A stretch of DNA of 64,000 bases, from positions 15,318,058 to 15,382,057 of the forward strand of contig OW028575.1 in the NCBI GenBank assembly GCA_932294295.1, given 5' to 3'. Under the pieces are notes generated by a model, which was not told the origin of the DNA, searched no databases, and was given only the letters and a program-made list of their open reading frames with translations. Shown in pieces: positions 50,099 through 62,800 of the stretch. The translations under genes and the position numbers were made by a program. Source of the DNA: Alitta virens (Eukaryota > Annelida > Polychaeta > Phyllodocida > Nereididae). Each line of letters starts with the position of its first letter. Position 1 is the stretch's first letter.

Positions 50099-51573
50099 TT
50101 GTTATTACTCTTAATAAACAAAAGATGAATTTTTTATCAATGATACCCTTTGAAGGAGCCCTGTGATATTTTAGTTGTCTTTTAATTCACTGTAACAATT
50201 CCAATAGCAATTTTACAGATTTTTCTAATAGATTAGAACTGCATTTTTAAGTTCTCCGCTTAAATCCAGACTTGCGTGCATCAGTTTGCATGGCAGTAAT
50301 AACGAGCTTTATACTCGCCATTGCAAAATAAAGCTTAACAATTTGTAAATAGCCATTATGAACTTCAACAGTGATTCAACAGCATTTGAGCATTGAGGTC
50401 ACCAGGCAGGCAGTCTTCATGTCGAACGCGCTCATTAGGATGGGTTTTGCATCATTGATTGCCATGGTGATCGATTTCACGAACATTTCCAATTATCGAT
50501 CGTCATGATTCACCGGCCTCGCTCTGATAAAACAATCATGAACGTTTTGTTCCTGCCAGACCCAGTTTTGGCATTGCAGGCAAAAATCGAGAATTAAATG
50601 CTCACAACAGTCTAATAATAAATTGTTATGTAACTTATGTTAATCGTTATCAATATTGTGACTTTCAGTCAGCTACGTCAGAGACAGCGATGGGATTGAG
50701 AATTTAATTTTGTATACGTATTCTATAATTCAGATAATCCAGAACAACTATATGCATGATTGGCAATTCAGTTATCTGATTTTGGCAGTGTTAAAAAAAA
50801 TGTTGTTTTTTTTTTTTTTTTTTTTCCTTTTGTTTTTTTTTTGGGTCAACACATTGCACAATTCTAATAATCGATTTCTAAATTGTATTATGTTTCGCAG
50901 CTGCAACTGCATGACATATTCTCTCAATTAAACTAGACGGAAGTCAAAATTTGTTCTCCAACTTCCCCACCCGCAAATACCTTTGCATGCAAATGGCCAA
51001 TGGAGAACTTTGGGGTATCTCTAAGACACACACTGGAGTTTTAAAGAACCTTAAATTATAATCAATTGGTTTGCAAATCCCCGTAAGATTTCCTTTATTA
51101 TGTATGTGATGATCACAATACTCAGGGGTGAATTACATATTAAAGAGGAAGCCACTACTTAATCCCATTGCAAATACTAAAACCGTTTTTGGCAGAGCTG
51201 GAGTTAACCACACACATGTACAGCCATTGCCATTGCCATGGTCATGCAAGTAAGGTACTGCAGCTTCACACTTGTTTTAATTTCAGTCAAATCTCAGAAT
51301 ATATGAAAACAACAGGAACATGTTATGTTATACATGAAGAAAACATCATCACAATAATGGCGATAACTAACAACATACCTGGACCACTGTCCAGTCCCTA
51401 TAAATTAATCAACAGCTAAATATGCCTTTTTTTTTTTCATCAGCTTTATGCAAATTCAAAAAAGCCAATTTTATATAAATTACTGATGTTCCTCAAGCAG
51501 CATGACGTATGACAGAAAATTTTACTTTGGAATGATAAAAAAAATAGATTGTGTTTTATCAGATCATTCAGCT

Positions 51574-51606
51574 TATCTATCTATCTATTCATCTACCTAT
51601 CTATCT
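51574..51606 (+). repeat. TATC microsatellite
   Basis: Interrupted (CTAT)n, about eight units. Confidence 0.85.
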
Positions 51607-52357
51607 CAACCTGTTTCGTGGTAATATAAATGAAATTCATTATTTTGATGTCCAACATCATATGAATAATAAATTGCTATTTTGCAAAAATGAACCAGGT
51701 GTGAAAAGTCCTTTCAGCAAAGGTTGAAATTCAATAAATCTATAAAACGGCAAAAATCCACTTTTCATGTTTGGTTGTCAAATCCATTCACAGTCGACAT
51801 GAATCAACTCGCCATGACAAATCGTCTGCCCAAATAAATCAACAAAAATCGGAAGATACTCGATTGAAAATAGTAAGTTACCTGCTCTGCTGCTGGTTAC
51901 CATGGTAATTCATAGTCACAATAGTGATTCCTACAATTCTTCGAAAAAGTTCTAGAGTTCTTTCCGCCGAAACTGATTGATTGTCACGCTCGTCTGACAG
52001 ATTCTTTGAAACTGATTAAAATGCCAAAAGTTTTACATAAAGGCTTTTAAAACTGTTTTAAGTCAAATGCAGGTTGCATAATGTTATTCAACATGCAGGC
52101 AGCCCTTATCTCAAACACTTTTTTCTCTTTAAACAATTAACTTGAAAAGGGAGTCAATTGCAATTGACCTCTTTTGATGCAATCATCTGTTGATTACCTA
52201 ATTAGTCAAAACAATAACTGCTGACCATGCTCGAATAGACTAAACAATAACTATGCTAGTCTACAATAAGTATTTGTTTATATTATATTAGCAGTTGTGT
52301 TTTTACCTCAATGCATAATGAACATCTGTAGTAATTTATTTTACAGACTGTCTCAAC

Positions 52358-52492
52358 AATAGATAGATGGATGGATGGATAGATAGACGGATAGATAGAT
52401 AGATAGATGGATTAGATGATGAATGGATTAGATGGATATATAGACAGATATATAGACAGATATATAGACAGATAGATAGGTAGATAGATAAC
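52358..52492 (+). repeat. Interrupted GATA/GATG microsatellite
   Basis: About 135 bases of AGAT-type repeats, including a trimer of ATATAGACAG units. Confidence 0.9.
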
Positions 52493-54078
52493 TTGGATAA
52501 CTTATTAACCCACCTTGTTGAACCTTCCGACTGTAAATTGTAAATACTTCCTGCAAATCAGGCTCTAGATAATCCAAGAATTCCACACATTACGGTAAAT
52601 TCCAATGAGTTGGTTCTTCTTAAAACTTTCCAAACACACTGAAAGGAAAATAATTCCAGCTATTCACTCAAATGAGGCAGTTACAGTGTAACAGTAGGGA
52701 AGGGGGGGGGGGGGGGCAATAATCTCACAATCCCCAGATTTACAGATTGGATATAGGATCAAGTTAGTCAAATCTTAGCACATGTTAAATAATTGATAAT
52801 AAGTAATCTTCTAAGTTGAGTAAGCCTAAGTTTAATGTCAAATGAATCTATTTACCTCAGTGTGTATACATATACACAATTACTCAATACAAAATTCAAT
52901 TGTAACCATGCCATACAATGCATAGTATGTTATCATATTACGGTAATGCTATAAAATTACTTTTATATATGTAGGGTTTGGAATAGGGTTAATTTCTAGT
53001 ATGCGACCACCCATGATTCTAACACATTTTAAATGTACATGAAATTTAATCAGCTAGATCGTATTTTCCATGGCTAATAGCATGTTTAGCCTTTTAAGTT
53101 ATTTGATCTAAATCTAACTGCTAACTTGTGTGAATCTATATTCAGTCTTGTTCTTGATGTAAGTCTAAAATGGACACCTGCTATTGAAGTCACTTCAAAG
53201 AATAAATGCATTACCTTAAAAAGAACCTGTAAATGGATAAAAACACCTGCTCCGATGTTATCAGCCTCAAAGCAACTTGGTGACTGGAGGGAATCATGAG
53301 GTGTCAACTGGGAAAGAGGTGTGAAAGCCAAATTCCGCCATTCTGAGCTATAGCAGCTTGCTTTCAAGATTATCATTAAGTTTTTTTTTAATGACTAATT
53401 TTATGAAGAAATGTTGGGCTTGAATGCTGTGTGATTTTAATTAGTAACCGAGCCTGCTGAACTAGTCTTGAATGTGTATTCTTAACTTATTATTGGCATT
53501 ATTAGCCCAGCAGCGTTTTCGCTGAACTATAGCAATATATGAGTTTAATTACATTCACGAGATTTCTTACAATCTGTATCTTAGAGGCGATTAGTGGTAT
53601 ACGGCCAACCTACTTGTTCACAAACAAATTGTACAATGGGTCATACTCAACAATTAACATTCGGTAAACCTCTGATAATAACCAAGTTAAAATGTTAAGA
53701 TATTATACGTTTTTCTTTCTTTCTTTCTTCATTGAACCCAGCTTTACATGGTAGATAGGTACATTACCTCATCAAAAAGTTGCATTCCCACAACAATGGT
53801 TTCAGTCTTTTAAAGTTGTATAGGCCTAAATTACGTTATACAAATTATTTTTTGAAAGATTTCTTCTAAAATCTGCAAATATCTAAAAGGAATGGCTACT
53901 TCACCTGGAGTTTGTTTAACGTTCTCGTGTACCAAGGAGAATGTCAATAGGTAATGAATATTACATGTGACATTTAATTGAACTGCATTAATAGGCGTTT
54001 GCATGCTTCATCACACAGGCTGCCTCAGGGTGCCCCGAGGGCCTTTTCAATTCTGCAGCATGAACATCAATAACAGGT

Positions 54079-54155
54079 ACATGTATCTTAGTAGAAACAT
54101 GTATCTTAGTAGAAACATGTGTCTTAGTACAAACATGTGTCTTAGTACAAACATG
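54079..54155 (+). repeat. 18-bp tandem repeat
   Basis: ACATGTATCTTAGTAGAA twice, then ACATGTGTCTTAGTACAA twice, then a partial unit. Direct adjacency without spacers rules out a CRISPR array. Confidence 0.85.
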
Positions 54156-54299
54156 GGTAGATGCATTGCTATCAGTATAAGAGTAAATGAAAAGGGAAAT
54201 TTATAATAGACGTCTAACAACGTATCCCTAAAAGATCCTAAATTATAATAAATTTATCAAAAGCCTATTATATATAGGAGTTGGTGGGCAACTTTACAA

Positions 54300-54355
54300 G
54301 TCAAAACGTCCGAAAACCGAAACGTCCCAGTCCGTAACGTCCGAAAATGTTCAAT
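54300..54355 (-). repeat. TCGGACGTT repeat, second locus
   Basis: On the minus strand it reads TTCGGACGTTACGGACTGGG and ACGTTTCGG, the same words as 5015-5095. It lies about 450 bases upstream of the LINE remnant. Confidence 0.45.
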
Positions 54356-54774
54356 TTTTCCAATGTTTGTAGAACAGTCCTTAGAAGAAACACAATGCAG
54401 ATGCCACTTTATCCAACGACTGTTAATGGGCACTGGTTGAACCCATAGACTATACTCCCCCTTTTAAAGCAAATGTTTGACTTACTGGAATTTGCGTGCA
54501 GTATCAGTAGCCAATTGTAATACAAACCAAGAATGCTAACCAACCAATTTTGTGTATTGGTCCAATAATTAGGCATTATAAATATATTTATTATAATCCT
54601 AGTTATCGATTTTTGACAAACTTTCTGATTCAACTTTTTCGTGCTACAATTATATCCTACGTAAAATCTGTCACCACAATAATTTCCAAAGAAATGTCGA
54701 AAATTAAAATGTTTCACTTGTATTTATACGTACATGATATACTAGTATATATATAAAAAAATTAAAAAAAAGTT

Positions 54775-55490
54775 TCTGATTGTTTAGACATCACTATTGA
54801 TGGGACTAATTTAAACTATGTTGAATGTGCTAATTATCTTGGCATGAAGATTGATAATCATTTAATTATGGGATGAGTATGTTAACAAACTTGGTGGTAA
54901 TGTTGCAGCCAAATTGAATAGATTGCGCAGACTGAAGGGTATTGTGTCATCTCAAGTGATGTGTAAAAAATATTCAAAAGCAGTTCAGCCATGTATTGAT
55001 TATGCAATAAGTGTTTGGGGTCAAGCAAGTAATTATAATATTAGTAAGATACAGAGGTTACAGAATTATGCTGCAAGGTTGGTTACTAATAACTTTGATT
55101 ATGTAAACTCAAGAGGTCTTGATATTGTAAAAAATAAAAAATGGATGAATGTCAAACGAAGATGTCATTTAATGAACTGGTGTCAACTAGTCAGTTTGCT
55201 GAGAGGTCTTTTGGTTATGTTGGTGCTATCTTATGGAATTTGTTGCTATCAAGTTTAAAGGATGTAAACAACCTGATTGGTTTTAAATATGCCTTGAAAT
55301 GCCACATTTTTGTTTAACTCTTTTATAAACCTTACTTATATATATTTCTGTTTTTATACGCCTTTGTTTTAAATGTTTTTATACTATATTGTACTATATA
55401 ACATATTGTTTTTATGGGCCAACTGCAAAACAGCTGTGCTGATGATGCAACCCGTAAATATATTGGAATAAATAAATAAATACTGCAGTG
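54775..55490 (+). mobile_element. LINE (non-LTR retrotransposon) 3' end, decayed
   Basis: The plus strand encodes the C-terminal end of a non-LTR reverse transcriptase: IDGTNLNYVECANYLGMKI, then after a frame change NRLRRLKGIVSSQVM, then CIDYAISVWGQASNYNISKI, RLQNYAARLVT. These match the post-RT region of CR1/L2/Jockey-type LINEs. The copy is 5'-truncated and carries at least two frame disruptions. The 3' end ends in an AATAAATAAATAAA tail near 55480. The clade is inferred from the peptide pattern and tail only. Confidence 0.75.
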
Positions 55491-56023
55491 CTGGCCCCCT
55501 TTCCAAAGGTTCAGAAGTTCTAGATCCGCCACTGTTGATTTCGCATCACTGCAGCCCACAAGTGCAGCTAGCACATGTGATGCTATTGTAATCAACCTGC
55601 AGCTGCTTGTAGCATTAATCTTTCAAGCTGCACTGTGGTAAATGAAGGAGATTGCCCCAGAACATGACAAGCAATTGCAAGAATTGGAGCAGAGATAGGA
55701 TTGAGTGAGCAACTGGATCAATTGACGATCAAATAATTAAACTCTCGTTAGGATTCAATTAACAGATTGCTATTTATTTTGATTTGAAATAACACAATTA
55801 AGATAGGATTAGCCCTAGTTATTATTTTTAAACAAATAATTAAAACTATAGCAATAATTTTTTAATTTCAACAAATATTTTCATGATCATCTGATTAGAA
55901 TTAAACCCTCCGGCCCCCCTTCCCCACATACACAGACTCACACACACAATCAGTTTAATAAATAATGCATAATTAGATAATACAAAACAATACAAAACAA
56001 TTTTAAAAACGTAATAAACCTTT

Positions 56024-56041
56024 CTATCTATCTATCTATCT
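56024..56041 (+). repeat. Short TATC microsatellite
   Basis: Four to five CTAT units. Confidence 0.8.
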
Positions 56042-56427
56042 CACCTGCACAGGTGTTTGCTGGTCATCCCACGATCAAACGTGATCAAATGTGCAACTGA
56101 TGTTCCATGGCAGCTGGTCAATAGGCTGACCAATGGGGCTTGACTGCTGGTCATTTGCAATCTAGTGGTCACTCCATTGATGACTAATCAAAATGATAAT
56201 GGGGTACATGTAGTAGCCCTTTAACATATTTGCTAGCTTGGCACCATGTGCCGTTTTTTTACTTTTTCCACATTGGAGCATGAAGAGACAGTCGTACACT
56301 GGACGTACAGTCTTACTTTAAACATTTTACTATAGTTTAACATCCTGAGTATCTTATGTAAAATTTTGAATGGTACAAATCATTTGTAAGAGGGAGAAAT
56401 ATCGTCTTTAAAAAAATATGGTCAAGT

Positions 56428-57457
56428 GGCTCATGGTGCCCTGACCATAGGGCACTTGGGCACCTTGAGGTTGAGCCAACCTAACAAACACCTGGAATTT
56501 GCTAAAAGAGGCTTTAGTTGCTTCAAATAGGGGCACAAACACAAATTGCCAAATTGCAATTACCTAGGAACCATAAAAAGCCTGTTCAGTGAATAATATG
56601 TGAAAAATAATAACATTTAACTCAAGGTGTTCGTTTCTTGACAGTTATATTAAGAAATACATAAACATAATGCAGGGCCCAACCTCAATGATTGGCTGAC
56701 TGTCCAGGGCAAGTGAAGCATGCCTTGGGTAAAATTAATTACACACACACAGCTGAATATATATATTGATGATATAAACTACACTTTTCTGTTTTTTTTT
56801 GCTTGAAAATTACCATGCTCAAATGTACAAACATGCCTACATTTTGCTATGTTAAATAAATTCATATTAAGGTTTATTTTGTAATTAAAGGGTAATAATT
56901 TTAATGTCCAATGCAAGTAAAGTGTCTCAGGAGGAAAATGACATATTTATGAAATATAGTACGTGAACTAGTTATTGTTGTTGATCCCTGGCCAGGCTCA
57001 AGGCACCCCACTTAAGCTGGCTCAAGGTGCCCCACATGCAAATCCCATATGTGGTGTGATGCAGATAACTCTCAACTTATCTGCAATGAAGTTTTATTTC
57101 CTGTATATATACAAATTAGTATGTACAGGTGGAGACACCAAGTTTTTTTTTTCATCCAGATCCCTGCATACCCTACCAAACAGATTTCAACATTTAAATT
57201 ATAAATTGATGATGAAAGCAATTCTTTAGTTTGGAGATGGCAATGACAGAGGGTTAATCTGTGACATTTTTTGCCTAGTTCACACTGAAAAATTGGTGTA
57301 TTCTACAAGTAATGAAGATATCAGAAAAATAACAATCTTGCCTGGTTTTATTACTCTGCATGGGGAACAAAATCATTGCCATTTACAATGTTTATAACAA
57401 ACCAACTGGCATGCAGAGCCAGTGGATCAAGGTGCTCCACAGCTCAAGGTGCCCCAC
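56428..57457. repeat. Scattered CTCAAGGTGCCCCAC motif
   Basis: GGCTCAAGGYRCCCCAC occurs at 56995-57011 and 57019-57035; GATCAAGGTGCTCCAC and GCTCAAGGTGCCCCAC occupy 57424-57457 in tandem; degenerate or inverted forms occur at about 56428-56480. This is more than expected by chance for a 15-base word in 1 kb. Confidence 0.5.
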
Positions 57458-58120
57458 TCTCCCCTAGTATTTAAAAGATTTTCAATAATTTTTTTTTTTT
57501 TTTACAAAAATAAAGAAATAAAATAGAACAGAATTCTCGATATATTGCATGCATGTATATTTGTGGAGTTCAGTTATTTGAATGTGGCCATAAAGCTCCA
57601 TATTATGCTGAATGAACTATGCAAATTGCAATTGTGTAATCATGTCAGATTTTATAATAAATGCACCAGACCATGAACTATGCCTTCTGTAATCATGGTA
57701 TATCATATTATATAAATATCATATTGTCTGGTGAATCATACTCCGTGTATAGCTTTTATAAATCATGCATTGACAAGATTAGCAGTGCTTTTTGCTCCCC
57801 AAATACACATTGCACAGTAAATACCTTTATGGCACCTCAATGAATTATTTGACAATCGCCCAATTTGTCACCGCAGAAATCGTATACAGTAATTTACTGT
57901 AGCACTATACCGCAGCGCGTGTAGTACATTTGGAGGCATAGATATCAGTATGTAGCTCTCTATCAACTGCTTTGTGCACAAAGAGAATATGTCAGATAAC
58001 AAAAAAGTGAATTTTTTAGTGCATTTCAATTAATCTAAGTGTGTATTGAAGTGTATTATGAAATTTACTCATTTTACTTTTTTTAAATATACATCTGTAA
58101 GTATTAACAGTCAGCGGTCC

Positions 58121-58144
58121 GGGGGGGGGGGGGGGGGGGGGGGG
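58121..58144 (+). repeat. 24-base poly-G tract
   Basis: The longest homopolymer in the window, able in principle to form a G-quadruplex. Its length may be affected by sequencing error. Confidence 0.85.
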
Positions 58145-59741
58145 AGTTGTGCCACCCCAGAGGGCGATTGTGATGCCTGTGGTAGTGGAGCAGATTTCAG
58201 TTTTTTTTCTCCTCTTCTCATGCAGGGACATAAGTCAGTTCGACACCTAACTAATATTCTCTTAATTAAAATCTATAGTGTTTTACAGTTCTGTTTATAG
58301 TAAATTGTTGTGTTAAGTTACAGCTCTTTCTTACAGTGTTGAGTGGCAATGAGGTATGTGCCCCCAAATGTATTGAACTCATGCTCTCAAATGAATGCTG
58401 ATGGTCACATTCACATTTATTGACCAAGCGATTATTGACGCCCCTGAATTCCACACACCCCACACACAATCAGATCTTCCGACCCATTTCATAATGGTTA
58501 TAGATTTGCTCTCGAATGACACGCTATCAGTGCACAGCCACATTAGTTTGGCATTTTGCTGATAAACAGCATTTTCACTGATCGAGTCAAAGGCTATAAA
58601 TCACTCAAAATGATGTAATGACTAATGCTGTGCATTTGGAAATAGTGATAACAATGACAACACAAATTTAATTTAGCCCTACAAATCTTATCAGCTATTA
58701 TCATCATTACATATTCCTGCAGCAGTTAGTATTGAACTGCGCCAATCATGAGACAACATCAAAGTAGTAATGACCAATTAATGCTCAACTGTTGTTAACA
58801 GCTTTAATATTTATTCGCCAACACAGCAAGCAGGTGGGCAGATCAATTAACGATATAAGTTATCAATATAAAAAGTTATCAATACATGATATAATTTAAA
58901 GCTGATAAATATATTAATATTAATTACTTCAATAAAATTTTATCTAATTAAATATGATAGTAGAGACAATCGCAGGAAGAATTAGAACCGTTATTATTTA
59001 ACTCTAGATTGGTTATAACAAAGGTCAATAATTCATTACAATTATATTCAACAATAGTAAATATACTACCAAACAAATAATAAAAATGTACAAAATAAAG
59101 TCAACTATACATAAATGTTATACAAACATATACCCATAACTTAGTAAATAAAGTAATGAACTGATGAAGAACACATTAAAATATATATCGAATTACCTAC
59201 CCTTTTGCATTTTTATCACAGTTATAGCATGTCTGAGATACAGATGGCTCCCAAGAAAATATGCATAACTAACATTGCTGTCATTTTTGCACACATAACT
59301 AAACATCACCTGAGAAATATATGGAAAATCAAGGAATGCATGATAGTCAGATGTAGCTATCTTAACAAGCAATTATAGACAGTATAGCCATATAGATGCA
59401 ACTATATAAATAATTTACAATAAAAAATGTTAACAAGAATAATTATATTAATATAAATAGGCAAATAGATAACCCAAAATCAGTATAAGATGGCATATTA
59501 ATGTAGATTTTTTCAACTGACATTCTTTAATACTGCCTTTATAATTAAGGCTTTTAATACACATTTGTCGTTGTATCTTTGCAATGAAGAGATATCAGCA
59601 TACTTCTAGATATGAAAAAGTATCATAATTCATAATCATATTTATCATGAGACAGCAATGATGATCATAATAAAAACAGTCGTCAAATGCCCATCATCAG
59701 CTTGTAATAAAAAAAAACGAAACAAGGAATATCCCCCACAC

Positions 59742-59878
59742 CTATGAATCTGAATCTGGTATACAGAAAGATGCTGTTTTTGGCAGATCGCTCATATCAC
59801 AAGGGGGCAGCACCTCATAGTGGTACTTGACTTTCTTGGCTGTGAAATAACTGTAAGAGTTGTCGAACACAAGTACAT
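59742..59878 (-). CDS. SEC14L: SEC14L exon k (last) with stop codon
   Basis: 137 bases, residues 338-382 and TAG. YVLVFDNSYSYFTAKKVKYH matches the final GOLD strands (vertebrate VLRFDNTYSFIHAKKV). The tail CDMSDLPKTASFCIPDSDS is short and not conserved. Acceptor TTGTTCTTCAG. Confidence 0.92.
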
Positions 59879-62800
59879 CTGAAGAACAAAAGAAGCCCAA
59901 AGCATTGATTATCATTGTGACACATTTGAATAGAATAGAAAGGTTTATTTTACATAAAATACATGTATGATGAAAGTTTATAGTATAAACTAAGATTCGT
60001 CAAAAATTATACCTCCAGAATAAGAATGCACTTGTGTATAATACTTCTTCATAATGAAATAACGACTCAACTAATTTACTGTGCTTACAAGTGCCAGGAG
60101 TTTTGCAGGCGAGGTCACCATCCTCCATGATCAAATTGGAATTGACTTTCTGCAATGGCAAGAGTTGTTCCATTTGCTCAACTGGTTGATCGTCACTTGT
60201 TCTTTTTAGAAGTGAGTATTTTATGTCCCTAGATTCTGTCTGGAATTGCCATCTGAAAATGAAAATAATGATATGAACATAGTGCACTGCACAGAGCCAG
60301 CCATAATTGAAGTTTCTGCAGTAATGAAACGTAGTGAACATCCTACAGTCTGTGCGGCGGCTCATGCAACCACAATACCAGTGGCAATCCTACATATTGC
60401 ACTAGAGAGTGTTTTGTCCTCAGTGACATCACAATCAAACGCAATGATCAGTGTCAATTGAAATTCTTATTGTTTGATATTTGTTGTACAATGAAGCAGC
60501 CAGCAGATAAACAAATTGCAGTGTCACTGATAATCCTATGGATATTTTATGAACCATAGAAAAGAACGTACTAACAACTGTGATGATAGGATAACTGATA
60601 TGATTTAAGGTACGGGGCAAAATGGGCCATCATTCGTCTCTTTACGTTTTAGTTGCCAAGATATTTGGGCAAATAACTGTCCACATATAATAAAGTGACA
60701 TATTGTACGTTTAGTGTCAAGACATTTACGCGATCATATATTTCTTTAAAATCAGGCCTGACCCAAGATATAAAAAGATTTATAAAATAGAACACATACA
60801 CTAATTTGAAGTTTCAAGGACTTGCTCTGTTACATTTTATGAGCACTTACTTAATGACTGAGCCAGAATCTTTCACTTCAATTGGAATGAGATGCTTTTT
60901 TCCTCTGCTGACTGTGACTGTTGTAAAATTACTCAAATCATTTGTCTCTCCCTGGGTGTAGTATTCTTTTGGAACATCGCCACCTTTGCAAACCTTTAAT
61001 TAGAAAAGCCAAATTGCAGCAAAATTCACAAAAATCTCTACTTAAGACAGATTTATAAACAAAGAAAGATATCTACCCCACAAAATGGGTCACCATCCAC
61101 AGTCGCAGTTCCGCCCCATTGAACTGGTATTTGATCCGCATCAATGTCTTGAAGCACCTTTTGTCGCCAATTTGCTGAAATAAAAATGTACTGCCCCATA
61201 GAAGATATTCATGAATCAAATAGTCTGTGACAAAAATTCACATAATTGTTTTAAAGATCAACCTCCATATTCAGTTGTCACTGGGAATGTGATTTGAAAA
61301 GTGCATTTTTTTTTAATATAATAATAAATTCTTCATCGACCAATTATGTAAAACACAATATAATGATATCTATGGGCCGTGGCTCTGTTTATAACACTGG
61401 CAGATGTACCCCAACAGTCGTATATGTCATTATAGCATAACATATGATATTCATGTGGCGCCATGGTTCAGTGACAGTTCTGACAGTTAAAATGATCAAA
61501 AAATGCAAATTTGAGTGCTGGATTATACATTAAAACACAATGGATAATTTATATTTAATATGTACAATATAATGGCATTATATCCATTGCCAAGTGCTCT
61601 ATAATCATGATAATGTAGCCAATCAGTTGCACATTAAGTGTAGATTAAATTCGTTAAAAAACAAAATAACAAGTTAGGTATAAAAAAAAAAGACCTGTTC
61701 CAATTATATATATTGCTCTAGATATACAGTAAATGGAACAGTTGTCACATTTGCTCACCTCTAATTGCACTCCACATTTGACACCAGTTGAGTGTCTATC
61801 ACAAACTAAACTGATCAGTTTATTTCTATAATTGGCCAATTTCAAACAAAGGAGTCCAAAATAATCCAAAATAAAAAGTAGTGACAGTAAATTACTCTTT
61901 TTCTCAAGACTGATTTTCAAAAGACATTTTGGTGAATGCTTCGGCCCTGCCGCCCCTGCATACATAAAATCATGAATGGGAGACGTGGAAGTCATGCAAA
62001 ACTTGGCAGTTTGCATTAAATATGAGAAAGCATGATTTTGGACAAACTAAACCGTGCAAGTAATGATTTATTTCAAAATGTTGTACCTCCACAGAATACT
62101 ATCTTCTTCCTTGTATTTTCATGAAGGAATGGTTTTACAAGATTCACAAAAACAGACACTAGTCTTGGCTCTGGAAACAAAAATTCAATGAGTTATATCA
62201 TAGGATCATCTGTGTTTCAAAGAGTCAAAATTGGGCATCAGAATTTCTAAAAGCTATTAGAAATATTAACAACTAATTAATTTCTGGCTTACCATTAATG
62301 ATGTATGTACGCTTTAGCGTCTCCGGATAGTGAGCTTCAAATATCGACAAAACCTCATTGTAAATGTCAATGGCTGAAATTCACAGAAACAGATAAACAA
62401 TATGACTAGTTTTAAGCGTAACTTTTTGCTAAAAGTATAACATTGTTTGGTTGCACATATCTGTTAGAATCACACCACAAATACTCAACAGCTTCACTAC
62501 AACACATCATAATTTTCTAGTATACAAACCAGTTGTCTTTTATTTACCTGGTTTATATAAATGTTTCAGCCCATAATACTGCATATCACAGATGATTACA
62601 AATCCTTTGCAATCATAGCTCAACTGAAAAACAAATATTAAATTATCAAAATACAGTAAGTGTTTTAAGTATCATCCTTAGAAGGCCTTATTTCCATGCT
62701 GAGAGTAAATATATAGTTTGTCACATACCTTTTCATTCTGGGCATTGATGTATTTAACATTTTTCTCACATGATGCTATTTTGAATTTGATAACATCACT

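Larger units (their letters stand above)
42993..54774. other. Non-coding stretch upstream of the 271-residue gene
   Basis: A 5' non-coding exon of that gene should lie here or beyond, because the first coding exon begins at an acceptor, but it cannot be located from sequence. Contents are microsatellites, C/G tracts, a SINE fragment at 50.0 kb, TGGTCA-rich blocks near 46.0 and 46.6 kb and the TGACGT cluster at 48.36 kb. Confidence 0.45.
55491..59741. other. Intergenic stretch 3' of SEC14L
   Basis: It contains a TGGTCA-rich block at 56.06-56.17 kb, the CTCAAGGTGCCCCAC motifs, a poly-G tract at 58.12 kb and a very AT-rich segment at 58.8-59.7 kb that should include the SEC14L 3' UTR. The only hexamer noted is a weak ATTAAA on the minus strand near 59526-59531; no canonical polyadenylation signal is evident close to the stop. 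Confidence 0.4.

Noticed and set aside
53086..53376. 96-codon minus-strand frame
   Set aside because: Weak donor and no recognisable domain; length is compatible with chance.
54079..54155. CRISPR-like regular repeat
   Set aside because: The 18-base units are directly adjacent without spacers, in eukaryotic DNA.
58016..58300. Polyproline and polyglycine frames on the two strands
   Set aside because: Produced by the 24-base G tract.
61654..62016. 120-codon minus-strand open frame inside SEC14L
   Set aside because: It lies wholly within the intron between exons g and h, which join in phase without it.
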